Source: Bacillota bacterium (GTDB taxonomy: Bacteria > Bacillota > Clostridia > Lachnospirales > Lachnospiraceae). From it: a stretch of 60,387 bases of DNA. Of the stretch, positions 18,085 through 27,800 are shown in pieces. Location of the stretch: the NCBI GenBank assembly GCA_023663285.1, contig JAMPHT010000014.1, forward strand, positions 1 through 60,387, in the 5' to 3' direction. The position numbers were made by a program, and so were the translations under genes. Numbering within the stretch: position 1 is the stretch's first letter; each line of letters begins with the position of its first letter. The notes below the pieces were generated by a model that worked only from the letters and a program-made list of their open reading frames with translations, did not search any database and had not been told where the DNA came from.

Positions 18085-19585
18085 CCTCCCCCACGCAGGA
18101 AATAGAATTTTTGTGATACCAGTTTGCCATAGCCCTGTTTGCTCCGGCATTGGGATCACTGCTCAAATCATTCGGCATAAATATAATCGGCTTATTAACA
18201 TAAGGCTTCACTACCACATCCGGGCCTCCATTCACAATAGTCTCTATCCTGTCCCAATACTCCTGACGGAAATTAAAGCCTTCACCGGTATGCACAAACC
18301 AGTATGCGGCAAAGGAGGAATAATGAGCAGCCTGATATGGGTCCACGGCAAAAATGCACAGCATAAGCGCCCCTATCACCGGATAAAACCACACCCCAGC
18401 CTCCTTGTTCAGAAACACCTTCCTGCCCTTCAGCCTGCCCTGCAGCCACCCCAGCCAGTACACTTCATTCAGTATCAGCAACAGCTGGAACGTGATTTTA
18501 ACTGCGTTCTGCGTTCTTCCCAGCCCAGCGTGTCCTATAGTATAAAGACTGGGGGTAAAGCCTGTTGCGTACAGGCAGAAGGACCAGAGCAGCAACAGTC
18601 CGGGAAGGCGGAAACGAAACTCCGTATTTTTGAGCATCTGCCAGATAACAGGCGCCAACAACACCAGCAATGCCACTGTTATCCAGCCTGTGTATTCTGT
18701 CAGATGACGAAAGGCTTCCAGAAAGGAGCGCCAGACAGCCTCCCATGCCCCCATTCCCAGACCGCTTTCCCGCAACACACTGCTTCTCACATTGTTTCCG
18801 GGTGCGGACACATTTTTATAAAAGGCATATGCATACACCGCAAGAGACGGCAGCATCCAAAATACCTTTTTGTTTTTCAATATAATCCCCACAGCCGCCA
18901 CGGACAATCCCACCAGCAATCCCTGCAGCGCAGTCACATAATTGGCTCCCCCTGCCAGTACCCCCCCCAAAAGGGCCCACAGCATCAACAGCACAGAGGC
19001 CGCCGGCTTCGTCTTTTTCACCAGCAGCTTGATCCATGCGGCAGCCAGCAGCATCAAAATTGAGTGCATCCCCACATAGTGAACGCCGCCGTTATACCAA
19101 TAGAAGCCGTCATTCAAGCTGTAGATCAGCACGATCAGCATAGCTGCCGCAACAGCCTGCACAGTCATGCTGCCGGCTCTGTCCGCCTGCATGACGTCCT
19201 GCAGAAGCACCTTCGTCAATATAAGCGTCGAAAACAGCAGTATCAAGATCAGAAACAGGGGGCCAAGAAAATAATATTCTTCTCCCCATACACAGGGAAC
19301 CATACTCATAAAGAACACGGAGGAAAAAGTACCCTGCCAGGCCCACCACTGCGTCCTGACACAGTAGATCGCTCCCTGCAGCGCGCTGCCCAGGCTGCGC
19401 TCCAGATCCAGAAAGTTTTTGACAAACAGGCCGTAGTTATAATCGTCATAATAAGGCGCCGCATCAGGCAGCGCCCGAAACAGCGGTATCAGTAATCCCG
19501 CCAGCACCAGCCAGGCAAGCGCCGCCACCAGCCGTTTATCCGGCTTCCAACTCAATATTTTTTTGATTTTGCTCCAAATCTCCAT
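18074..19585 (-). CDS. Polytopic membrane protein, GT-C-like (DUF6056-type)
   Basis: This 503-residue protein has roughly eleven hydrophobic segments. Before the second segment it has an acidic loop motif, APYYDDYNYG, and then WWAWQGTFSS. An acidic pair in the first outer loop is the hallmark of lipid-dependent GT-C glycosyltransferases, and the pattern resembles the DUF6056 family, which I recall but cannot confirm here. It sits between the exporter permease and ATPase genes with a strong AAGGAG site, so it may decorate the glycan outside the cell. Donor and acceptor are unknown. It overlaps wzt by 11 bases. Confidence 0.75.
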   Translation of the reverse strand: MEIWSKIKKILSWKPDKRLVAALAWLVLAGLLIPLFRALPDAAPYYDDYNYGLFVKNFLDLERSLGSALQGAIYCVRTQWWAWQGTFSSVFFMSMVPCVWGEEYYFLGPLFLILILLFSTLILTKVLLQDVMQADRAGSMTVQAVAAAMLIVLIYSLNDGFYWYNGGVHYVGMHSILMLLAAAWIKLLVKKTKPAASVLLMLWALLGGVLAGGANYVTALQGLLVGLSVAAVGIILKNKKVFWMLPSLAVYAYAFYKNVSAPGNNVRSSVLRESGLGMGAWEAVWRSFLEAFRHLTEYTGWITVALLVLLAPVIWQMLKNTEFRFRLPGLLLLWSFCLYATGFTPSLYTIGHAGLGRTQNAVKITFQLLLILNEVYWLGWLQGRLKGRKVFLNKEAGVWFYPVIGALMLCIFAVDPYQAAHYSSFAAYWFVHTGEGFNFRQEYWDRIETIVNGGPDVVVKPYVNKPIIFMPNDLSSDPNAGANRAMANWYHKNSISCVGEDAE

Positions 19586-19606
19586 AAACCGCTCCTTTAC
19601 ACTCTC

Positions 19607-20593
19607 TCACAGCACATCCGCAAAATGCACCTTCAGCCGCTTAAACACCGCCGCGCCGATCCCGAACAAAACCACCGTCACGATCCAGAAATACATGGTG
19701 GAAAAAAAGTCCTGGAAAAACCATTCCTGCTCACAGATCGCACTCCGGTAACCGTTCACGATATATACCAGGGGATTCAGCTTGAGCACAACGACCCACC
19801 TGCCGCTTAAACTGTCAATATTCCAGAGAATGGGAGTGGCCCACATACCGATCTGCAGGGCAATATTGATGATCTGCGCCAGATCCCGGAAAAAAACCAC
19901 GACGGCACAGCTGGTATAACACAGCGCCAGCACAAAAATAAAGAGACAGGCGCTGTAATAAAAAATCTGCAATGTGTACACCGTGGGATAATAGCCGTAA
20001 ACAGCCGCTACGATCAACAATACCACCACAAAAAAAGCATGTATGAAGGTTGCCGCAATGATCTTGATGATAGGCAGGATGCTGATCTTAAATACCACCT
20101 TCTTCACCAGATAATTGTACTCCAGCATGGCGTTGGTCCCGCTGTTCAACGCCTCGGTAAAATAAAACCAGGGCACCAGCCCCGCCGTGAGGAACAGGAC
20201 AAAGGGTATCTCCCCGTTTCCCCTGTTGACCTGGTTTCTCATGATCTTTTCAAATACCACATAGTACATTGCCACAGTGACCACCGGCTGGGCCATAGCC
20301 CACACAGCCCCCAGATAGGAACCGGCATACCGCTTTTTGAAATCATTTTTTGCCAGCTTCCAGATGAGACGCCTGTTCTGATACAATTCCACCGGAAGGG
20401 TAGTGAATTTGTCATACCACTTTGCAAATATGATACAGGACGCCAGAATCACCGTACAGGACAAAAGCTTTTTGATCAGCTCCTGCCTGGGATCCGCTCC
20501 CGGTCCCGTATTCTGATGCAGAATAATAATGGCGGCCAGTATGGCTCCTGCCCCGGAAAATATGGCAATTCCGACCTTTTTGCTTATCTTCAT
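19607..20593 (-). CDS. wzm: Polysaccharide ABC exporter permease
   Basis: This is an ABC-2 type permease of the Wzm/TagG/RfbA group, 328 residues. The core, from about residue 78, shows the conserved LAKNDFKKRYAGSYLGAVWA amphipathic segment and six membrane helices, with GLVPWFYF and a C-terminal LNPLVYIVNGYR. Compared with the usual 260-residue permease it has about 65 extra N-terminal residues with two added hydrophobic segments. With the ATPase at 16756 it would export the finished undecaprenyl-linked glycan. AGAGGAATCGAA precedes the ATG. It follows rmlC after a 72-base gap holding an imperfect hairpin. Confidence 0.93.
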   Translation of the reverse strand: MKISKKVGIAIFSGAGAILAAIIILHQNTGPGADPRQELIKKLLSCTVILASCIIFAKWYDKFTTLPVELYQNRRLIWKLAKNDFKKRYAGSYLGAVWAMAQPVVTVAMYYVVFEKIMRNQVNRGNGEIPFVLFLTAGLVPWFYFTEALNSGTNAMLEYNYLVKKVVFKISILPIIKIIAATFIHAFFVVVLLIVAAVYGYYPTVYTLQIFYYSACLFIFVLALCYTSCAVVVFFRDLAQIINIALQIGMWATPILWNIDSLSGRWVVVLKLNPLVYIVNGYRSAICEQEWFFQDFFSTMYFWIVTVVLFGIGAAVFKRLKVHFADVL

Positions 20594-20628
20594 TTCGATT
20601 CCTCTCTCGGCACCCTGGCATTCTTCCG

Positions 20629-20676
20629 GGTGGAAATAAGATCTAAACCCGCAAGGACTAAGATTTTATTCCCACC
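20629..20676 (-). terminator. Imperfect 16-bp hairpin overlapping the rmlC stop
   Basis: GGTGGAAATAAGATCT pairs with AGATTTTATTCCCACC with two mismatches. The stop codon of rmlC is inside the stem. There is no T-tract on the minus strand, so it may attenuate or stabilise rather than terminate; the exporter genes continue downstream. Confidence 0.45.
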
Positions 20677-21205
20677 CTGGCCACCTGGTATCCCGCTCGG
20701 ACAAAATCAGCTCCATTCCCTCCGGGATGGGCCATTCCACACCAATGGCAGGATCATTGTACATGATACCGCCCTCGTCGCCGGGATGATAAAAATCCGT
20801 ACATTTATAGCAAAATTCCGCGTAATCTGAAAGCACCAGGAAACCATGGGCAAAATTTTTCGGTACATAGAACTGTTTCTTATTCTCCTCTGAGAGCAGT
20901 ACGCCGTGCCACTGACCATAGGTGGGAGAGCCCTTTCTTATATCCACCGCCACGTCAAACACCTGCCCTCTGATGACCCTCACAAGCTTTGCCTGAGGAT
21001 GCTCGATCTGAAAGTGCAATCCTCTGAGCACGCCCCGCCCGGATGCGGACTGATTATCCTGCACAAAAATGTCAGGGATCCCCGCCGCTTTGTAATCCTC
21101 GTAGTGATAGGTCTCGCAGAAGTACCCTCTTGCATCCCCGTGTACAATGGGGGTGATCACCTTCAGACCCTCGATCTCACAGGTTTCTACCATGATTTTT
21201 CCCAT
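20666..21205 (-). CDS. rmlC: dTDP-4-dehydrorhamnose 3,5-epimerase
   Basis: RmlC turns dTDP-4-keto-6-deoxyglucose into dTDP-4-keto-L-rhamnose. The protein is 179 residues, the normal size for this cupin. It has GDARGYFCETYH at the start, the catalytic-region GLHFQ and HPQAKLVRVIRGQVFDVAVD, and SPTYGQWHG. AAAGGAAG lies ten bases before the ATG. RmlA and RmlB are in the same operon, but RmlD, which completes dTDP-L-rhamnose, is not in the window. Confidence 0.95.
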   Translation of the reverse strand: MGKIMVETCEIEGLKVITPIVHGDARGYFCETYHYEDYKAAGIPDIFVQDNQSASGRGVLRGLHFQIEHPQAKLVRVIRGQVFDVAVDIRKGSPTYGQWHGVLLSEENKKQFYVPKNFAHGFLVLSDYAEFCYKCTDFYHPGDEGGIMYNDPAIGVEWPIPEGMELILSERDTRWPGWE

Positions 21206-21241
21206 GCTGCATATCTTCCTTTCTTTTTGCGCCGTCCGCCT

Positions 21242-22501
21242 TTAATAATAGCTTATATCCATATCCACATTCCCGGAAATACCGTCCACCGATCCCTTGG
21301 AGGTATACTGCCACATCTGATAGTATCCCTGGTACAGCGGTACGCTCCTGTATTCTGCAAGCCAGATGTAATAATCGTTATCCAGCCTGTCCGTGTGCAG
21401 ACGATTATTGTACCAGTTGCGGCTTCCGTAAACCCCCGCCTGATATCCCGCGTTTTCAATGGTACGGCAGAACGCCTCGCAGACAAGGGTCCTGTTCTCT
21501 ACATCCAGCCCGTCCGCACGCCCATTTCCTCCCGCGCCCTCGGTATCAATAAAAATAGGATATTCCAGATCATATTCCTTTACCAGCCGCAATACCGCAG
21601 AGGCTTCCTCCACGGCCTCCACCTCGTTCACCGCCTGGGTAAAGAAGTAAACGCCCACCGGGATGCCGCTTGCGGTGGCTCCCTTTATATTCGCGGCAAA
21701 GTAGGGATCCTCCACCAGGCTTCCCGTCACAGAACCCCGGTATCCCGCCCTGATGATTGCAAACTCCACGCCTGCATTCCGCACCTTGTCCCAGTCGATA
21801 TCGCCGTTCCACTTGGACACGTCGATGCCCACATGACTGTTGCCCCCGGCATTCTGCAGCTTCTTGATCTCCGTTTTGTCCGCGTCCTCCAGGGCGTCTG
21901 CCACACCGGTATCCTCGGCTTCCGCGTCAATGTCCGCCTCTGTTTTCAAAAGCAGGGAAATATCGTCGATGGCCACATATTCCACCTTATCCTTGACGTG
22001 TACCCTTGTGGCATTTTCCGGGACCCGGTATCCCTCCATGGGCAGCAGCTTCACATAGTAATCCCCCGCTGCCAGGCCCCCTATATAGATAATACCGTCC
22101 GTGTCCAGATCCTTGTACTGACCCAGGCCCTCCAGTTCCACGAAAAAGCTCTTCCCCGTCACCGGATCGCCGGATATATCCACGATCTGTATACGCAGAT
22201 CCTTCTCCACGGAAGTCACCACCAGGGACAGTCTTGTCGACTGATCCATGGCCGCCTCCAGGATGGGATTTATCTCCGGGTCAAAAAAGGTGGGGTCACT
22301 CAGAAAAGCAGAAAGATCATTTCCGATCTGTCCGCCGCTTCGCGCCGGCGTCTCTTCCGGCTCCGCCGTCCCCGTGCTCCCCGGCTGCGGGGCCGGTCTC
22401 CCCGTTCCCCTGTCCCTGTTGGTATAAAGCACCAGCAGGGCCACCAGCAGAATGATGGCCATGGAGGACAAAATTGTCAGCTTACGCAATTTAGAGTCCA
22501 T
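21242..22501 (-). CDS. Membrane-anchored GH25 lysozyme
   Basis: This 419-residue protein would cut peptidoglycan glycan strands outside the membrane. It has one N-terminal membrane anchor (residues 8-25), a Pro/Gly/Glu-rich linker, a SpaA/prealbumin-like beta domain (about 95-170), then the GH25 domain from about 222. GH25 motifs are [23 protein letters not shown] and [10 protein letters not shown], with the catalytic Asp and Glu present. It overlaps rmlA by 11 bases and is followed by rmlC, so a wall hydrolase is made with nucleotide-sugar enzymes. It shares its domain plan with the large protein at 24864 but lacks the Big2-like and wall-binding parts. Confidence 0.9.
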   Translation of the reverse strand: MDSKLRKLTILSSMAIILLVALLVLYTNRDRGTGRPAPQPGSTGTAEPEETPARSGGQIGNDLSAFLSDPTFFDPEINPILEAAMDQSTRLSLVVTSVEKDLRIQIVDISGDPVTGKSFFVELEGLGQYKDLDTDGIIYIGGLAAGDYYVKLLPMEGYRVPENATRVHVKDKVEYVAIDDISLLLKTEADIDAEAEDTGVADALEDADKTEIKKLQNAGGNSHVGIDVSKWNGDIDWDKVRNAGVEFAIIRAGYRGSVTGSLVEDPYFAANIKGATASGIPVGVYFFTQAVNEVEAVEEASAVLRLVKEYDLEYPIFIDTEGAGGNGRADGLDVENRTLVCEAFCRTIENAGYQAGVYGSRNWYNNRLHTDRLDNDYYIWLAEYRSVPLYQGYYQMWQYTSKGSVDGISGNVDMDISYY

Positions 22502-23360
22502 TTGCTACCTCAACCAGATATTGTCCGTAATTGGTTTTCATCAAAGGCTCCGCCAGCTTCATCAGCTGTTCTCTGTCAATGAAGCCCCTCCTGTACGCGA
22601 TCTCCTCAATGCAGGAAATATACAGCCCCTGCCTCTTCTGGAATGCAGCCACAAAGTCGGAGGCGTCCAAAAGCGCGTCATGGTTCCCTGTATCAAGCCA
22701 GGCAAAGCCTCTGCCCAGGGTCTCCACATGGAGGGTCCCTCGCTGCAGATATTCATTATTCACCGTGGTGATCTCAATTTCCCCTCTGGCGGAGGGCTTG
22801 ACGTTCCTGGCGATCTCCACCACATCGTTATCATAAAAATACAGGCCCGGAACCGCATAATTACTCTTTGGATGCTCCGGCTTCTCCTCGATAGACAACG
22901 CCTTCCCGTTCTCGTCGAATTCCACCACTCCGTACTCTCTGGGATCCCGCACATAGTATCCGAAAATAGTGGCTCCTTTCTCCCTGGCCGCCACTTCCCG
23001 CAGGACCCTGGAAAAGCTCTGGCCGTAAAAAATATTGTCTCCCAGCACAAGAGCGACCCGGTCGCTGCCAATAAATTCCGCGCCGATAATAAACGCATCC
23101 GCCAGTCCTCTGGGCGTCTCCTGCACCGCATAGGCCAATTTCATCCCCAGCTGGCGTCCGTCTCCCAAAAGCTCCTGAAATACGGGAAGATCCCTGGGTG
23201 TGGAAATGATCAGTATCTCCCGGATCCCCGCCAGCATCAGCGTGGACAGGGGATAATAGATCATGGGCTTGTCATACACCGGCATGATCTGCTTTGAGAT
23301 CGCCCTTGTCAAAGGATAAAGCCTGGTGCCGGAACCTCCGGCAAGTATGATTCCTTTCAT
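22491..23360 (-). CDS. rmlA: Glucose-1-phosphate thymidylyltransferase
   Basis: RmlA joins glucose-1-phosphate and dTTP to make dTDP-glucose. The protein is 289 residues, standard for the family. It starts [20 protein letters not shown], the nucleotide-binding loop, and continues with [16 protein letters not shown] and [11 protein letters not shown]. The start at 23360 is set by this N-terminal motif; the upstream in-frame ATG would add 25 unrelated residues. It follows rmlB by 86 bases, with a hairpin between. Confidence 0.96.
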   Translation of the reverse strand: MKGIILAGGSGTRLYPLTRAISKQIMPVYDKPMIYYPLSTLMLAGIREILIISTPRDLPVFQELLGDGRQLGMKLAYAVQETPRGLADAFIIGAEFIGSDRVALVLGDNIFYGQSFSRVLREVAAREKGATIFGYYVRDPREYGVVEFDENGKALSIEEKPEHPKSNYAVPGLYFYDNDVVEIARNVKPSARGEIEITTVNNEYLQRGTLHVETLGRGFAWLDTGNHDALLDASDFVAAFQKRQGLYISCIEEIAYRRGFIDREQLMKLAEPLMKTNYGQYLVEVANGL

Positions 23361-23408
23361 ATCTGAAGTACCTGTACCTTTCCGAAAACTTATATTTACT
23401 ACATACCG

Positions 23409-23436
23409 AATGGGAACGACGTTCATCGTTCCCATT
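23409..23436. terminator. Hairpin between rmlB and rmlA
   Basis: AATGGGAACGA pairs perfectly with TCGTTCCCATT. The T-tract is on the plus-strand side; on the coding (minus) side it is followed by CGGTATG, so it is more likely a processing or attenuation site within the operon. Confidence 0.5.
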
Positions 23437-23446
23437 TTTCATTTCT

Positions 23447-24532
23447 TTATTGCTTTTCATACATCTCTGTATAATACTTCTGATAGTCGCCGCTGGTCAC
23501 ATTTTTCATCCATTCCTCATGCTCAAAAAACCACTGTATGGTCCTGCGGATGCCTTCCTTAAACATGGTCTCAGGCTCCCATCCAATCTCCGCCCTGATC
23601 TTGTCCGGAGCGATGGCATATCTCCTGTCATGTCCCTTTCTGTCCTCCACATAGGTGATCAGATCCCCGTTTACATGAGCCTTTCTTGGATCCCCCTCCG
23701 GCAGCATCTCCTGTAAGGTCTCCAGGATCGTATGGATGATCTCAATATTCTGCTTTTCGTTGTGGCCGCCGATATTATAGGTCTGGAACAGTCTGCCCTG
23801 CTCCTGTACCATGTCGATGGCCTTGGCGTGATCCTCCACGTACAGCCAGTCCCTGACATTCTTTCCGTCGCCGTACACCGGCAGCTTTCTGCCCTGAAGG
23901 GCGTTGTTGATGATCAGCGGTATCAGCTTCTCCGGGAATTGATAGGGACCGTAATTGTTGGAACAGTTGGTGATATTCGCCGGAAAATGATAGGTGTCCA
24001 TATAAGCCTTCACAAGCATATCCGAGCTTGCCTTGCTGGCCGAGTAGGGACTGTGGGGATCATAGGGCGTGGTCTCGTAAAAGAAGGCGTTGTCGTCCTC
24101 CGGCAGAGAGCCGTACACCTCATCCGTGGAGACGTGCAGAAGCTTCTTATCCTCTCTGAAGCTTCCGTCAGGCAGCTCCCATGCCGCTTTTGCGCAGTTT
24201 AAGATCACCGCCGTCCCCAGCACATTGGTCCGCACAAACACCTCCGGATCCCTGATGCTTCTGTCCACATGGCTTTCCGCCGCAAAATGCACCACCCTGT
24301 CAATGTCGTTCTCCTGAAAGATCTTTGTAATGGCCTCCTTGTCGCAGATGTCCGCCTTTACAAAGGTATAATTCGGCCTGTCCTCAATATCCTTCAAATT
24401 CTCTAGATTCCCCGCATAGGTCAGCGCGTCCACATTGATGATGCGGATGGCGTCGCCGTATTTGCGGAACATATAATGAATATAATTGGAGCCGATAAAG
24501 CCCGCGCCGCCCGTAACAAGATATGTCCTCAT
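23447..24532 (-). CDS. rmlB: dTDP-glucose 4,6-dehydratase
   Basis: RmlB converts dTDP-glucose to dTDP-4-keto-6-deoxyglucose, the branch point for rhamnose (RmlC) and for the amino sugar made by the WecE-type enzyme at 31232. The protein is 361 residues. It has the NAD-binding VTGGAGFIGSNYIHY, the HFAAESHVDRSI motif, STDEVYG, and the catalytic YSASKASSD. AAAGGAT precedes the ATG by about 12 bases. It is the first gene of the rml-exporter operon, with its own promoter. Confidence 0.96.
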   Translation of the reverse strand: MRTYLVTGGAGFIGSNYIHYMFRKYGDAIRIINVDALTYAGNLENLKDIEDRPNYTFVKADICDKEAITKIFQENDIDRVVHFAAESHVDRSIRDPEVFVRTNVLGTAVILNCAKAAWELPDGSFREDKKLLHVSTDEVYGSLPEDDNAFFYETTPYDPHSPYSASKASSDMLVKAYMDTYHFPANITNCSNNYGPYQFPEKLIPLIINNALQGRKLPVYGDGKNVRDWLYVEDHAKAIDMVQEQGRLFQTYNIGGHNEKQNIEIIHTILETLQEMLPEGDPRKAHVNGDLITYVEDRKGHDRRYAIAPDKIRAEIGWEPETMFKEGIRRTIQWFFEHEEWMKNVTSGDYQKYYTEMYEKQ

Positions 24533-24573
24533 AAAATGTGTTATCCTTTCCGCTTTCTTAAAAAGTCAAAAAT

Positions 24574-24602
24574 ATCATAACACACTTTCCACGGATTTCC
24601 AA
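24574..24602 (-). promoter_or_regulatory. Promoter for the rml-wzm-wzt operon
   Basis: TTGGAA (24597-24602) and TATGAT (24574-24579) are 17 bases apart on the minus strand, about 40 bases before the rmlB start. Confidence 0.7.
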
Positions 24603-24664
24603 ATGCTTTTATTCTTAAAAATATTTTGCGTTTTTATTAAGCAACAGTTCACTCGTCAGCTAAA

Positions 24665-24787
24665 CCGGTAATCATTCTCATGCAGACCCGCTTTCGCTTG
24701 GAGGCGCGACGTAATGGTACATAAGCAAGCAAAATACGCTTGCTAAGTACCAACGTCTTGCACAGTCTGCCTGAGAACGACTACCGG
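24665..24787. repeat. 123-bp long imperfect palindrome
   Basis: Six paired blocks nest around one centre: CCGGTA (24665) with TACCGG (24782), TTCTCA (24675) with TGAGAA (24772), GCAGAC (24682) with GTCTGC (24765), GACGT (24708) with ACGTC (24753), TGGTAC (24715) with GTACCA (24747), AGCAAGC (24724) with GCTTGCT (24738). It fills most of the 331-base gap between the large GH25 gene and the rmlB promoter. It encodes nothing obvious. It could be a MITE-like remnant or a structured RNA. Confidence 0.7.
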
Positions 24788-24863
24788 CTGCCGCCTGCAA
24801 CGCATGAAAACAGACCGTATTTCACACATATACCAAAAATATCTCTTTATAAAGCTGTATCTG

Positions 24864-27800
24864 TCAATACCCCAAATAGCTCAGGTTCAGGTCCACATTT
24901 CCGCTGATGCCGGACACTCTGCCGGTGGAACGGTACTGCCACAGGTCGTATCTGCCGGTGTAGGTGGGGGTCTGGGCATACTGAGCCAGCCAGATCTTGT
25001 ACGCGCTCAGTGCGCTTGCATCTATCTTATTGTCCAGCCAGGTCTTGTTGGCATAGATACCTGCCGTATATCCCGCATTCTGGATCGTCTTACAGAACGC
25101 CTTACAAACCGCCGTCCGCGTCTCCTTACTGATGGAATCCGCACGTCCGCCGCTGGACTCCACATCCAGGAACACCGGATAGGAAATTTTGTAATTCTTG
25201 ATCAGCCCAAGCACCATGGAAGCCTCTTCCACCGCTTCCCGCTCATCGACAGCCTGGGTAAAGAAATATACTCCCACCTTCAGACCCGCCGCCGTTGCGC
25301 CCTTGATATTTGTCTGGAACTTGGGGTCCTCTATCAGCGCGCCCTGAGAAGACCCTCTGTAGCCGCAGCGAATGATCACATAGCTGACGCCTGAATTCTT
25401 AACGGCGTTCCAGTCAATGGTCCCGTTCCATTTCGACACGTCGATACCCATGGTGCCGCTTCCCGTCACCAGCGATCCGTCGCTGGCAAAGTTATACTTT
25501 GCACCCTGGATGACCTGCTCTCCGGTCACCTTCTTTCCCTCGGCGGTAAAATAGTACACATGCCCGTTCAAAGTCTGCCAGCCGGTATATTTTACCTCAC
25601 CTTTAAGATAAAATTTATCATAGGTATAGTAATCCGCATATGTTGCCGGCCTGTAATCCTTCAGATTATTGTCGTAGACATACAGGGGCTGTTTTGCCTT
25701 ATCGAGCAGCGGAGTCTCTTTGTCTGTTTTAGGATCCGCTTTCACCGTGACAACACAAACCGCTTTTACCTCCTCGCCGTTCTCCGTGCATTTCACGGTA
25801 AGCGTTGCGCTGCCCTGCTTCAGCGGCTCCAGCGTAACCGGCGCCGTGATCACATTGTTTTCGGTTTTTAAGGCTCCCAACGTGACCTTCATCACATTGG
25901 CGTCACTGGACTCCACGGTGATCTGGGGCGCCGCTTCAGTGGCCCCCTTCAGCGTTACGTTCAGTATCAGCGGGTTCGCCACATATGCCAGCGTGGCGGT
26001 GCTGCTCAGCTCGATCACCTTGTTTGCCCCCACAGTCACCTGAATCACTGTGGTCACGGCCGTATCAGCCGTTCCTCCCTCATAATTTGCAGTTACCGTA
26101 ATATTTGCAACGCCTGCCGCCACACCAGTCACTGTGACCTTGCCTGCAGCGTCAACCGTTGCGGCAGCTATCGTCTCCTTGTCAGAGGAAACCTGGTACA
26201 CAAGCTTTTTCCCCTCCGTATGATCCTTCGCGGTGACCTGGGCTGTTGCCGTTCCCTTGATTACCGTAACAAGCGTTGTTTTATCCGCCGTCAGGGTAAA
26301 CTTTGCAAGCTCAGCATCCGTTACCTTGATGGCGATCTGGCCGCTGACCGTCAAGTCTTCTGTTTTTGTCTCTGTCTGTTCGGTGGTCGTCCCCGCCGCA
26401 TCCCCGCCGGAAACGGTGGGGTCCGGTGTGGCCGTTACCTCTGTAGTCACTGTATAGGTGACTTTGACCGTCGCGCTGTAGCTGATCACTGCTTCGCCGG
26501 CTGCAACGCCTGTGACCAGGCCCTTGCTGTCCACATCTGCAACAGCAGGATTTGAACTGCTCCAGCTTTCGCTCTCTGGCGCAACGCCCGTTATTGTTTC
26601 TTTTTCCCCCGCAGTAATATTCTGTGTAGCCGTCAGCTGGGTGGCACCACCCACCTTGATCTCTGTCCCGGCTCCGGCTGTAATATTCGCTGCGTTACTC
26701 TGAAGCGTCATCCGCTGGAATCTGCCGTCCAGCCCTGCTGCCAACGTCAGAATGGTCAGCGGATCTGCAACATCACTCTTTTTGACCTCGATATAGGACG
26801 TCCCCACAGTAGTGCTTTCCACCCAGGCCACGGTATCCTGCAGCACAGACTCAACTACCGTCTCGTTCTTTGCGGTATCCTCCTTCTTGGCGTCGACCTC
26901 GGCTTCCGTCTTTACCTCGTTAGCCACGTCCACCTTTTCATAGGCGATATCCTTCTTTACCTCCACCGTCCTGGTCGCAGTAGAAACGGAATAACCCGCA
27001 TATTTTTCATCGGACAATTCCTCCATGGCAACCTTATAGGTTCCGGCGGCAATATCCTTTTTATAAATAATACCGTCCATATCGTCGTCAGACCAGATGC
27101 TGCTCTTGCCGTCCGGATCCGTGACCGTCACGGAAAAGGGCACATTCGCCACCAGCTTTCCCGTTTTCTCATTGGTAAACTTGATCTTCAGATCCTTCTG
27201 AATGGAGGTCATATTCATTTCTACGGACACCTGGCGGGAATACTCGTTTTCCTCATATCCCGGTTCCTCTTCCTCCGCCGGGAACTCCTCCTCCGGATCC
27301 CTGACCATGGCCGCCGCCTCAAGCCGGGCCACCTGCGCGTCCGCTACCGCAACCAGCCCCCGCCCGCCGATCAGATCGATCCCTTCCAGCTGCGTACCCA
27401 CGCTGACAAAATCGGACGCCTGATTTGCGCTCATTCGGGAACTCAGTAAAACAACGCCCGTTATTAATGCAAGAACAAACACAGCTACTCCCGTCCCGGC
27501 AATCACGCGATCCATCACAGACATTTCTCTCAGCTTTCGGATCAGCCAGCCTCCCTGATTTCTCTCTCTGTCCCCGTCGCCACGGGTCTGTTCCCCTCTG
27601 TAATCCGCGTTATAAAGGTCATCGTCCTCATACACGATTTCTCCCGCTTCTTCGTAAGCTCCTTCCCCTTCCGCGTAGTACTCTCCCTCTTCGGTATAGG
27701 CTTCTTCTCCCTCCGCGTAGTACTCTCCCTCTCCGGTATAGGCTTCTTCTCCTTCCTCCGCGTAGTACTCTCCCTCTCCGGTATAGGCTTCTTCTCCTTC

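Noticed and set aside
20666-24532. Complete dTDP-L-rhamnose cluster
   Set aside because: RmlA, RmlB and RmlC are clear, but RmlD is not found anywhere in the window.
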